Origin: Sheuella sp.
GTDB taxonomy: Bacteria; Pseudomonadota; Gammaproteobacteria; Burkholderiales; Burkholderiaceae_B
Length of the DNA: 33,265 bases
Direction: 5' to 3'
NCBI GenBank assembly: GCA_030650995.1
Contig: JAUSCY010000030.1
Span: 1-33,265 of the forward strand
The number at the start of each line of letters is the position of its first letter. Position 1 is the stretch's first letter. Shown piece after piece: positions 23,557 to 31,545 of the stretch. The notes beneath the pieces are model-generated. The model saw only the letters and a program-made list of their open reading frames with translations. It ran no database searches and was not told the DNA's origin. Made by a program: the position numbers and the translations under genes.

Positions 23557-24543
23557 TCAATTGACTTTGATATTAGCTTTTTTAACAATTTCACCGTACA
23601 TCGCACCGTCTTTTTCTATCAACTGCCTGAAACCATCAGGTGTTGTGCTTTCTGCGATAAAGCCTGCAGCGAGAAATCTTTGCTGAACATCCGGATCTTT
23701 CACGATTTCGCCTATTTCTTTTGCAACGCGATCAATGATGGGTTGCGGCGTACCTTTAGGAGCCATAAGTCCTACCCAGGATGACATGGCGAACCCAGGA
23801 AAACCTGACTCAGCCATCGTGGGTATGTTTGGCTCTGTTGGCCATCTTTTGGCTGAGCTCACGGCGATCGCTTTAATTTTGCCTTCTTTGACGTGCGGCA
23901 TGAACACAACCATCGTGTCAAATACAAAGGACAGTTGTCCACTTAGAATGTCAGCCAGAATAGGTGCGCTACCTTTGTAAGGAACATGCTCCATTTGCAG
24001 GCCGCTGAGTAAACCAAAATTCGTGCCTGTCATGTGTGCGCTCGCGCCAGTCCCGCTTGAGGCGTAATTCAGTTTGCCCGGGTTGTTGCGACCATATTCA
24101 ACGAGTTGCTGCACGGTTGTAACAGGTAGTTTGTTGCTGACAAATAGAAATAGTGGCAGGTCTGCCATTTTGCTGATGGGTAACAGAGCATCGGGAGCAT
24201 ATGGCAACTGGTAGAGGTGGGGGCTGATTGAGTAGGCTGCAAGCACACTGACAAACGTATAGCCATCCGGGTCTGCACGCGCAACGGCTGCAGTGCCTAC
24301 ATTGCCGTTAGCACCAGGTTTGTTTTCAATGACAACGTTTTGTTTGAGGCGCGCCGATAACTTTTCCATGATGATGCGCGTGGTGGTGTCGGTCGATCCA
24401 CCTGGTGTGTATGGCACAACAACTTTGATAGATTTGTTAGGCCAGTCACTCGTACTTTGTGCATATGCGTAACTGGATGCGCACAGAGCAATACCCATCA
24501 CTAAAGCTTTGAATCCTCTATAGCTTGTCGACTTTGCCATCAT
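23557..24543 (-). CDS. Bug-family receptor (Bug 5)
   Basis: A 328-residue periplasmic receptor starting at the ATG-ATG pair at 24543, chosen because AAGGAGAC lies 5 bases upstream; the open frame to 24618 has no such site. Signal peptide ALVMGIALCASSYAYA. Typical motifs: VPYTPGGSTDTTTR, PGANGNVGTAAVA, DGYT, HVPYKGSAPILADILSGQLSF, PNIPTMAESGFPGFA. It lies about 105 bp downstream of ycaO and 6 bp before the VOC gene. Ligand unknown. Confidence 0.93.
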   Translation of the reverse strand: MMAKSTSYRGFKALVMGIALCASSYAYAQSTSDWPNKSIKVVVPYTPGGSTDTTTRIIMEKLSARLKQNVVIENKPGANGNVGTAAVARADPDGYTFVSVLAAYSISPHLYQLPYAPDALLPISKMADLPLFLFVSNKLPVTTVQQLVEYGRNNPGKLNYASSGTGASAHMTGTNFGLLSGLQMEHVPYKGSAPILADILSGQLSFVFDTMVVFMPHVKEGKIKAIAVSSAKRWPTEPNIPTMAESGFPGFAMSSWVGLMAPKGTPQPIIDRVAKEIGEIVKDPDVQQRFLAAGFIAESTTPDGFRQLIEKDGAMYGEIVKKANIKVN

Positions 24544-24648
24544 TATTTGTCTCCTTGGTAACTCTTCACTTCTGGAACGATATGCGCTCCAGACCGTGCA
24601 GAGAAAACGAGCCAGCATATATTTGCTTGGTCTCGCTGTGATCTTAAC

Positions 24649-26373
24649 TTAAACCGCGTCGGGTAAAAACAATTTATCGTAGGCTGCTAGCAAAGTCTGA
24701 TGCATCGGGCTGCCTTCCATATCCACGCCAAGTGTATGCAGACCAAAGAAACGCTCTTTGCCAGCAATCAGCGCTTGCGCCTGACGCATGGTTTCAGCAC
24801 CAAACATCAGGGTTAACGTGTGCAGGTACGGGCTGGCATCTTCAAGATTGAGCAATGTTTCGACACACCTGTAAACCAGCCTGCGAGCAGGGTTCATTTG
24901 TTTGTAATGATGAATCCAGTCGCATCCTTCTAGCGCGGCATCTGTATCACCGACTGCCAGCGCCAGGAGCGTTTTGAGTTCGCCGATGCGTAACTCTTTC
25001 CAGGTGGAGCCATTGGGCGTGGCAAGGCCGAGGATTTCCCAGAGTGGACGCTCGTCATTCAGATTCAGTGTTTGCAAATCTGTGAGTAGCTCTTTGCACT
25101 CGTCATCGGTTAATGCATTCAGTCTGACCAAATAGGGGCGGATCTGATTGCCTATACTGTTATTTTCCCAATCCAGGTCAGCAACAGGATATATCTCTGA
25201 CATTCCCGGCACAAGAATACGGCAAGCATACGCGCCTTGCTCGGCAAAGTCCGCAACATAAATCTCGAAGCCTTCTGAATGAATAGCGTGACATAACCAT
25301 TCGTAGTCTTCTTCAGTCGTCTGACTGAAATTCCAGTCTGCAAAGTCATAGTCAGGCTCATTGCCCATGAAATCCCATGAAATGACGCCGCTTGAGTCTA
25401 CGAAATGAATTTCTAGATTTGAGACTGCAGTGATTTCGTCCATATCGAAACCAGGTTCTGGAAAGTTTTCCAGTGCATCCAGAGCACGTCCTTGCAGTAA
25501 TTCTGTCAGCGCGCGTTCAAGTGCGATTTCAAAACGGGGATGGGCCCCAAAGCTCGCAAACACCCCTTGGTCTTTAGGATGGATTAAGGTGACGTTCATG
25601 ACTGGGTACTTACCACCGAGTGAGGCGTCACGAACCATAATGCCAAAACCAGCCTCACGCAAACCCTTAATGCCAGCGACAATACCGGGATAACGTGCGA
25701 TGACACTTTCAGGCACTTCAGGCAGGCAGATCGCCTCGCTGATAATCCGGTATTTGACGTGTCGTTCAAATATTTCAGATAGCGCCTGACTCCTCGCTTC
25801 TTTAGGGGTATTGCCTGCGGCCATACCATTACTGACATAAAGGTTGCCAATGATGTTGACTGGAAACCAGGTCAATGCATCATCACTTAATCGCTTGTAG
25901 GGTAAAGCACAAATTCCACGGTCTACATTGCCTGAGTTCAGATCGACCAGTACTTCGCAATCGATGTCATCGTCGGGGTTGTAGAAGGCATGGAGTTTGG
26001 GATTGAGTAATTCTGCAGGCCATGCACCGTCCTCGGTATGGGCAAACCACTTCTCCTGCGGATAGTGGACAAACTCTTTATTCGCGCGCGTCTGTCCCAG
26101 ATGAAAATGCGTCCAGAAATAATGCGTGCCCAGTCGTTCGAAAAACTCACCTAATGCACTGGCACGGGCAGCGAGTTTAGTCGCCCCTTTGCCATTGGCA
26201 AACAGCATAGGACAATCCTGATCCTTTACGTGAACCGACCAGATGGATTCAACCGGATTTAGCCAGGAAGACTCGTCCAGGCGAAAGCCGCGCGCAGCGA
26301 GTTTTGCCTGCATGGTTGCGATCGTCGATTCAAGTGAAACATCTTTGCCCGGAATGAAGGTATCGGTTTGCAT
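24649..26373 (-). CDS. ycaO: YcaO-domain protein, E. coli YcaO type
   Basis: A 574-residue cytosolic protein that matches E. coli YcaO along its length as I remember it: TFIPGKDVSLE at the start, SSWLNPVESIWSVHV, NGKGATKLAA, ALGEFFERLGTHYFW, NIIGNLYVSNGMAAGNTPKEA, SLGGKYPV, ASFGAHP, LLQGR, SSGVISWD and VPGMSEIYP. The YcaO fold uses ATP to activate amide backbones in azoline or thioamide synthesis; the E. coli protein is instead genetically linked to RimO-dependent methylthiolation of ribosomal protein S12. The C-terminal 150 residues are the helical extra domain of this subtype. No peptide precursor or azoline dehydrogenase is nearby. A terminator separates it from Bug 6 upstream. Confidence 0.94.
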   Translation of the reverse strand: MQTDTFIPGKDVSLESTIATMQAKLAARGFRLDESSWLNPVESIWSVHVKDQDCPMLFANGKGATKLAARASALGEFFERLGTHYFWTHFHLGQTRANKEFVHYPQEKWFAHTEDGAWPAELLNPKLHAFYNPDDDIDCEVLVDLNSGNVDRGICALPYKRLSDDALTWFPVNIIGNLYVSNGMAAGNTPKEARSQALSEIFERHVKYRIISEAICLPEVPESVIARYPGIVAGIKGLREAGFGIMVRDASLGGKYPVMNVTLIHPKDQGVFASFGAHPRFEIALERALTELLQGRALDALENFPEPGFDMDEITAVSNLEIHFVDSSGVISWDFMGNEPDYDFADWNFSQTTEEDYEWLCHAIHSEGFEIYVADFAEQGAYACRILVPGMSEIYPVADLDWENNSIGNQIRPYLVRLNALTDDECKELLTDLQTLNLNDERPLWEILGLATPNGSTWKELRIGELKTLLALAVGDTDAALEGCDWIHHYKQMNPARRLVYRCVETLLNLEDASPYLHTLTLMFGAETMRQAQALIAGKERFFGLHTLGVDMEGSPMHQTLLAAYDKLFLPDAV

Positions 26374-26455
26374 AATGAGTATTGCCAGAAAAGGTAATTG
26401 GTGAGCAGCCAGGCTGGCTTTCGGAGAGAGGGGTCAGCAACTGAGGTCTGCAGTG

Positions 26456-26508
26456 AAATAAAAAACTGTTGAGGCGTCTGACAAACAGCGGTCGAACGCA
26501 TCAACAGT
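26456..26508 (-). terminator. Rho-independent terminator after Bug 6
   Basis: ACTGTTGA plus GCGT (26465-26477) pairs with ACGC plus TCAACAGT (26496-26508) with one internal mismatch and an 18-base loop. On the minus strand the hairpin is followed by TTTTTTATTT. It therefore ends Bug 6 transcription before ycaO, whose own promoter must lie in about 26374-26455. Confidence 0.7.
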
Positions 26509-26565
26509 GGTATGACAATCTAATTGCTAATTTAAGACAGCGTGATTGTTCAAAATACAAAAGAA

Positions 26566-27552
26566 TTAATCAAGTTTTGCACCAGATACTTTAACGACTT
26601 CTGCCCAGCGTTTGATTTCGCTGTCTACAAAAGCGCCAAATTCAGCACCGGTAAGTTTTGGAAACTCAGCACCATTTGCAGCCCAGGAGCTTTTGATGAG
26701 TTCATCTGCCGGTAATTTTTCTAACTCTTTTAGCAGCTGCTCTTGTGCTGCAAGGGGAGTGCCCTTTGGTACCCAGATGCCATACCAGGTTGTAACGTTG
26801 TAATCCGGAAAACCTAATTCTGCTGCGCAAGGGACATCCGGGAAAGCCGGGTTGCGCACATTACCAGACACCATGAGTGCTTTGACGCGACCAGACTTGA
26901 TATGCTGTGCGGAGGAACCGAGACCGTCAAACATCATGTCTACGTCACCTGCGAACAGGCCCTGCAAAGCAGGACCTGCACCGCGATAAGGAACATGCGT
27001 GATTTGTGTCTTAGACTGAATTTTAAACAGCTCACCCGCTAAATGATGAGATGTGCCGCTTCCGGCGGAACCATAGTTAAGTTTGCCTGGATTGGCGCGT
27101 GCCTGTGCAATAAAGTCTTTAAAGTCACCAGGAATATTTTTAGGATTAACAACCAATACCTGTGGCACACGTGCAACCAGGGCGATCGGTATGAAATCCT
27201 TTTGCAAGTCGTATTCAAGTCTTGGATACATCGAAGGTGCGATGGCGTGGTGTACCGCACCCATGAATAAAGTGTAACCATCTGGATTCGCGCGTGCTGC
27301 AATCGTCGCACCCAGGTTTCCACCCGCGCCGCCTCGGTTATCAATGACTAATTGCTTACCCATACTGTTAGTCATGACTGCTGACATAGGACGGGCAAAT
27401 GCATCTGTACCACCACCGGCCGGGAAGGGCACTACCATCACCACAGCTTTACTCGGCCATTTGTCTTGTGCAAATGCGGGAACAGTCGTCAGTGCCATGG
27501 AGAGCGCACTGAATTGCAGAAGTGCTCGGCGTTTATTATTTTTAGGCATCAT
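26566..27552 (-). CDS. Bug-family receptor (Bug 6)
   Basis: A 328-residue periplasmic receptor. The start is the ATG-ATG pair at 27552 after GGAGACAAACAAT; the frame open to 27639 lacks a ribosome site. The N-terminus MMPKNNKRRALLQFSALSMA carries several basic residues before a hydrophobic core ending TVPAFAQ, somewhat Tat-like but without twin arginine followed by the full motif. Motifs: VVPFPAGGGTDAFARP, GGAGGNLGATIAA, HVPYRGAGPALQGLFAGDV, PDVPCAAELGFPDYN. The cysteine in PCAAE replaces the usual Thr. It follows Bug 7 on the same strand by 126 bp. Confidence 0.92.
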   Translation of the reverse strand: MMPKNNKRRALLQFSALSMALTTVPAFAQDKWPSKAVVMVVPFPAGGGTDAFARPMSAVMTNSMGKQLVIDNRGGAGGNLGATIAARANPDGYTLFMGAVHHAIAPSMYPRLEYDLQKDFIPIALVARVPQVLVVNPKNIPGDFKDFIAQARANPGKLNYGSAGSGTSHHLAGELFKIQSKTQITHVPYRGAGPALQGLFAGDVDMMFDGLGSSAQHIKSGRVKALMVSGNVRNPAFPDVPCAAELGFPDYNVTTWYGIWVPKGTPLAAQEQLLKELEKLPADELIKSSWAANGAEFPKLTGAEFGAFVDSEIKRWAEVVKVSGAKLD

Positions 27553-27595
27553 ATTGTTTGTCTCCAATGAAATGTAAAGCGCACCTGATGGAACG

Positions 27596-27635
27596 CGCCC
27601 AATACAAATACAAAAATATGCATCGGTATTGGGCG
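27596..27635 (-). promoter_or_regulatory. 10-bp perfect stem-loop upstream of Bug 6
   Basis: CGCCCAATAC (27596-27605) pairs perfectly with GTATTGGGCG (27626-27635) around a 20-base AT-rich loop. It lies between Bug 7 and Bug 6, 43 bp before the Bug 6 start. Without a following T tract on the minus strand it looks more like a processing site, leader structure or operator than a terminator. Confidence 0.45.
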
Positions 27636-27678
27636 TCACTTAAATCTTGCATCAGTATAGTGCGTTTACTCGCATCGA

Positions 27679-28722
27679 CTACTGGTTTTTAATCCCAGCT
27701 GCCTTGATCACTTCTCCCCATTTAATAATCTCGGCTTGCAAGTATTTACTTAAATCTTCAGGCGTGCCGCCCATTGGGGTTGCACCAACGTCAGAGAGCT
27801 TTTTCCTGAACTCAGGATCTTTAAGGATCTGGTTAAGTTCATGGTTGACGCGTTGCACAATTTCGTCAGGTGTTCCTTTGGGCGCAAGCAGAGCAAACCA
27901 GGTGGAGGAGAGCAGTTTCGGGAAACCAAGTTCCGTCGTAGTCGGCACATTTGGTAGCGCTGGTGAGCGGGTAGGCGACATAATCGCAATAGCACGAACT
28001 TTGTCAGCTTTAACTTGACCAGCAATGCCGGGGATCAGCTGAAACATTAACTGAATATCGTTTGCCATCAAATTTGTCGTAGCAACACTCGGTGCGTTGT
28101 AGGGGACATGCACCATTTTTGTTTGCGTCTCGTTCATGAATAGCTCGCCCGCCAAATGCATGGAGCTCCCTATGCCGGTAGAACCAAAATTTAGTTTGCC
28201 CGGATTTTCGCGTGCGTAACTTATAAACTCCTGAATAGTCTTGACGGGCTGATTGTTATTGACAACCAATATGTTTGGCACATCGCAGATCAGCCCAATC
28301 GGAGTAAAGTCCTTTTGTGCATCAAAGCCAGGTGTCGCATAAAGATTTGGGCTGACAGCCAGGGTGCCCGCCCATGAAAACAGGAATCTGTAACCATCTG
28401 GTGCATACTTTGCTGCCGCAGCGGCACCAATATTTCCATTCGCGCCAGGTTTGTTTTCGATAATGACACTTGTTTTGAGCCGCGTGGCGAGCTGTTCTGC
28501 CAGCATACGTGCCAGTGTGTCGCCTGTCCCGCCTCCACCTGGCCCAGGCACGGTTATCTGGATTGGCTTGTCAGGCGATGGCCAGTTGCTGGCTTGTGCA
28601 AATGTTGAAATAGACATTAGTGCGATGGCGGAAAAGGCCAAGATATGTTTGTAAGTTTTATTCATCATCGGATTAAAGCGTTGTTTGACGCCCAGATTAA
28701 TTTGTGGATTGAAAGATCGCAT
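27679..28722 (-). CDS. Bug-family receptor with altered ligand loop (Bug 7)
   Basis: A 347-residue periplasmic receptor. The ATG at 28722 is preferred because AAAGGAAT lies 5-6 bases upstream; the ATG pair at 28668 has none, though it would give a more ordinary signal peptide (MNKTYKHILAFSAIALMSIS, cleavage after FAQA). So the n-region is unusually long. The ligand loop reads VPGPGGGGTGDTLARM, with one or two residues added relative to PGGxTDxxAR, and HVPYKG is HVPYNAPSVATTN. Both changes sit at ligand-contact positions. It starts 15 bp after the AhpD-like gene stop, same operon. Confidence 0.9.
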   Translation of the reverse strand: MRSFNPQINLGVKQRFNPMMNKTYKHILAFSAIALMSISTFAQASNWPSPDKPIQITVPGPGGGGTGDTLARMLAEQLATRLKTSVIIENKPGANGNIGAAAAAKYAPDGYRFLFSWAGTLAVSPNLYATPGFDAQKDFTPIGLICDVPNILVVNNNQPVKTIQEFISYARENPGKLNFGSTGIGSSMHLAGELFMNETQTKMVHVPYNAPSVATTNLMANDIQLMFQLIPGIAGQVKADKVRAIAIMSPTRSPALPNVPTTTELGFPKLLSSTWFALLAPKGTPDEIVQRVNHELNQILKDPEFRKKLSDVGATPMGGTPEDLSKYLQAEIIKWGEVIKAAGIKNQ

Positions 28723-28737
28723 GCTTATTCCTTTGGC

Positions 28738-29334
28738 TCAAACGGGAAAGACAGGCTCACCAAGATTAAGCATGAGTCGATTTGCCCATGCAAAAATAGC
28801 GATTGAGTGAATCAGATCAAGAATTTCAGTATCGCCCAGGCCAACATTCTTAAGGGTCTGGATGTGTTGCGCTGAAATTTCATCTGGTTGCTTCGTCAGA
28901 GCAATAGAGAAATTTACGATCGCTTTTTCGCGTGCATCGGTACCTGCAGTATGAGGATCGGTAAATACCTGTTTAATTACATCAGTCCGCTTGGCAAGCT
29001 GCTCGAAGCGCTGTGCGTGCACGGATGCGCAGTAGACACAGCCATTGATACGCGAAACAACGCTTGAAGCCAATTCTCTTTCTGCACGTGGCATACCACC
29101 TGGCGCATACATGATGGCGTTAAATGCGGTAGAACGTTGCCGTAAAATTTCAGGCTGATGAACGAGGAACAAATAGTAATCAGATACTTTTGCCTTGGGA
29201 TGGCTTTCCTCTAACACCTCGATTTGCTCTGGTGTGGCATGATCGACACGCACAACATCAAGCCAGGCATCCCAGCCTAGTGTTTCGTTTGTGAATCCAT
29301 TGATTTTGATGATTTCAGGACTTTGCTGATTCAT
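28738..29334 (-). CDS. AhpD-like alkylhydroperoxidase-domain protein with CxxC
   Basis: A 198-residue cytosolic protein with a carboxymuconolactone-decarboxylase/AhpD fold. The catalytic thiols are in RINGCVYCASVHAQRF (C99, C102, H106), the redox site of AhpD-type peroxidases. It resembles the peroxidase-related family I know as Avi_7169 type (TIGR04030). Start overlaps the stop of the CMD-domain gene by 4 bp. It lies between the FMO/CMD genes and Bug 7. Likely role: reduction of peroxide or of a reactive intermediate produced by the flavin oxygenase; this is inference. Confidence 0.88.
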   Translation of the reverse strand: MNQQSPEIIKINGFTNETLGWDAWLDVVRVDHATPEQIEVLEESHPKAKVSDYYLFLVHQPEILRQRSTAFNAIMYAPGGMPRAERELASSVVSRINGCVYCASVHAQRFEQLAKRTDVIKQVFTDPHTAGTDAREKAIVNFSIALTKQPDEISAQHIQTLKNVGLGDTEILDLIHSIAIFAWANRLMLNLGEPVFPV

Positions 29335-29846
29335 GCTTGTTGCTCCAAGGCTTTCATGGCGTTAAGTCCTGCGGCAAGACGAACCTGATACGAAACAAAG
29401 GCAATCAGTTGTGCGAGGGTCACTACCTCAGGGGTACTTAAGCCTGCGTCCTTGAGCGCGGTCAGTGCATGCTTGTCGGCGCGAACTGGATCGGTAATCA
29501 ATATGTGGGTAAATATCAGTATGGCCTTGAGCCGTGGTACGTTGATTTGAGTCAGGTCGCCACGCAGAACCTGCTGGACCGTGACTGGATCTGCCTGTGC
29601 CTGTTCAAGTCTTGATTGATAAACTTTTGCGAGTGCTGTTGCAGGTGTGACCTCACAGGCGAGCAAAGCTGCGAGGAGTCGTTCAGTGACGCTCAATCCT
29701 GGAAGTTGTGGATCAAACAGGCCGTCTTCGCTGCCCTGGGTGGCCTGAACAACTTTTTCGCGCTGATGACGCGTAGAGTGCGTCATCAGCCCTGGCTTAA
29801 GATCCAGTAAAGTATCAATCGTATCGTAGGCGCTGCTTTCAGTCAT
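29331..29846 (-). CDS. CMD-domain protein without CxxC, partner of the AhpD-like protein
   Basis: A 171-residue all-helical protein resembling the CMD-domain family known as Avi_7170 type (TIGR04029), which occurs next to Avi_7169-type proteins. It has the helical AhpD-like pattern (VTERLLAALLACEVTPATALA, LKAILIFTHILITDPVRADK, TLAQLIAFVSYQVRLAAGLN), but its only cysteine is C64 and the CxxC site is missing. The 4-bp overlap with the CxxC gene suggests equimolar production, possibly a heteromer of an active and a structural subunit. AGGAA before ATG is a good ribosome site. Confidence 0.82.
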   Translation of the reverse strand: MTESSAYDTIDTLLDLKPGLMTHSTRHQREKVVQATQGSEDGLFDPQLPGLSVTERLLAALLACEVTPATALAKVYQSRLEQAQADPVTVQQVLRGDLTQINVPRLKAILIFTHILITDPVRADKHALTALKDAGLSTPEVVTLAQLIAFVSYQVRLAAGLNAMKALEQQA

Positions 29847-29936
29847 ATCTGTTCCTGAGAAGACAATCTAGTGTTCAATAAATAAGAATGTGTATTACAA
29901 ATAGTTCAACAAGGTCGGATTCAAAATATGATTGCG

Positions 29937-31373
29937 TCAATTGGCAGCAATCCATTCATCACCCAATAATTCAGGTTCTTCAAATTGTTTGATGCGTTCA
30001 AAGTGTTGAGCGACATCCTCCCTGTAAAACGCGCTGGCGATACCCTGAGCGAGCCTTTTTGCGCCATCGCTAATCGCAGGAATATCACCGGATACTGTGC
30101 CGTGTGAAAGTGCTGCCGGATAGCAAAAACAATGTACTGACTCGAGTCCCGGGCAGCTGCCGGGTATTTTTTCCTGAAGCTGAAAAATCGGTCCCAGATC
30201 GGGTGAGTCCATGAGTTCTTGATCTTGTTGCGCTGCGTGAGGTTGATAACGGTCTTTCCAGGCCCGAACATAAGGCGCGAGATGTGCGTACTCGGGACGG
30301 GCTTGCCAGTTGATTCTGAATCCTGTTGAAAGAATCAAAAAATCGAAAGTAAACAGACCGTGTGGCGTTGAAATATGAATCAGATCATTCTTTGCCTCAA
30401 TCTTTTGAATCGGACAACCAAAATTGAATCTGGCGTTTTTAAATTTTGATACGCGTAAAGTACTGCCGCGCGGTGCGGGAACCTGCTGAGAATTGATGTA
30501 GTGGCGAATACGCCATTTCCACTCGTCAGGCAAGTCTACGTGTCCGAAAGTGAGTCCCGCATTGCCTGCACCTTTGCCTTTGTTGATGCGTGGCATATCG
30601 CTGCGTCTGATCAGCAGATCCACACTTTGAGCACCTGCTTCCAGTGCTGTTGCAGCGCTATCCATAGCCGAGGCACCTGCACCGATTACGCCTATGCGCC
30701 TGCCTTTGAATTTCTGTGCGTCGATTGGATCCGAGGAGTGGGACCAGAGATGGCGAGGCAAACTCAAGGCAAAATCGGGAACATAAGGTCCACCTAAACC
30801 ATCACGACCCGAAGCAATGACTAATCGTCTTGCATGAACGATCTGAGGGCCCGTGGGCGAGTCAAGATGTATCTCTACGTGTCCATCCTGACAGGCAATG
30901 ACATCCCGAACCTCATGCTCATTGCGTACGTCGAGATCCAGGACTTTGCGATACCAGCGCAAATAATCCATCCATTGCAGTCTTGGAATTTTATCCAGCA
31001 CTTCCCAGGCTTGAATGCCATACTGAGCCTCGAACCAGGCGCGAAAAGTCAGAGCGGGCAACCCGAGCGCGGGACCTGTCAGTTGTTTGGGAGAGCGCAA
31101 AGTTTCCATTCTGGCGGTGGTTGCCCAGGGACCTTCTAGTCCCACAGGCGCACGATCGAACAAAACGGCATGGATGCCGAGCATTCGAAGTGATGCGGCC
31201 GCAGCCATTCCCGCCATGCCGGCGCCGATAATCGCAACGTCTATGACAGGCTGACCATTGAACGCACGCGCAATGACCCATTCTTTCGCTGGCAAGTCTA
31301 GCCATGCGAGGTCTTGCTTCAGACGGGCTTGAAGTTGTGCGAGTCCATCGGGATTTCTATGTAAATCTGTCAT
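29937..31373 (-). CDS. Flavin-containing monooxygenase-like FAD/NAD(P)-binding protein
   Basis: About 478 residues. The first dinucleotide fold IIGAGMAGMAAAASL (about 48-63) binds FAD, and the second VIGAGASAMDSAATAL (about 225-240) binds NAD(P)H. Between them RHLWSHSSDPIDAQKFKGRR corresponds to the linker where the FMO signature lies, only partly conserved. Later motifs include LILSTGFRINW and a C-terminal helical segment. Members hydroxylate N or S atoms or act as Baeyer-Villiger enzymes. ATG at 31373 is preferred over a TTG at 31379; neither has a clear ribosome site. It leads the group FMO/CMD/AhpD-like/Bug 7, separated from CMD by 90 bp. Confidence 0.88.
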   Translation of the reverse strand: MTDLHRNPDGLAQLQARLKQDLAWLDLPAKEWVIARAFNGQPVIDVAIIGAGMAGMAAAASLRMLGIHAVLFDRAPVGLEGPWATTARMETLRSPKQLTGPALGLPALTFRAWFEAQYGIQAWEVLDKIPRLQWMDYLRWYRKVLDLDVRNEHEVRDVIACQDGHVEIHLDSPTGPQIVHARRLVIASGRDGLGGPYVPDFALSLPRHLWSHSSDPIDAQKFKGRRIGVIGAGASAMDSAATALEAGAQSVDLLIRRSDMPRINKGKGAGNAGLTFGHVDLPDEWKWRIRHYINSQQVPAPRGSTLRVSKFKNARFNFGCPIQKIEAKNDLIHISTPHGLFTFDFLILSTGFRINWQARPEYAHLAPYVRAWKDRYQPHAAQQDQELMDSPDLGPIFQLQEKIPGSCPGLESVHCFCYPAALSHGTVSGDIPAISDGAKRLAQGIASAFYREDVAQHFERIKQFEEPELLGDEWIAAN

Positions 31374-31438
31374 GTTCAATTTTTGGATTAAAGGTACTCA
31401 TTTCTATATTTTTCAAGAATACAATGTTCTGCCCTTTG

Positions 31439-31466
31439 ACTTTAGAGAACTTTAGACTTTAAAGTC
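31439..31466. promoter_or_regulatory. Phased repeats and palindrome between FMO and nudC
   Basis: ACTTTAGA occurs at 31439-31446 and 31449-31456, exactly one helical turn apart, and runs into the perfect 12-bp palindrome GACTTTAAAGTC (31455-31466). The cluster lies in the 172-bp divergent intergenic region, about 66 bp from the FMO start and 80 bp from nudC. It looks like a regulator-binding site; no regulator gene is adjacent. Confidence 0.4.
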
Positions 31467-31545
31467 ATTAGGATATTGATTGGTTGAATAGTGATTTGCT
31501 ACCCATTTCCCTCCATTTGTACCTACTTTCGTCTCAGGAATCCTA

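Noticed and set aside
24649-26373. YcaO as part of a thiazole/oxazole peptide cluster
   Set aside because: It matches the E. coli YcaO subtype, and no precursor peptide, dehydrogenase or leader-binding partner is nearby.
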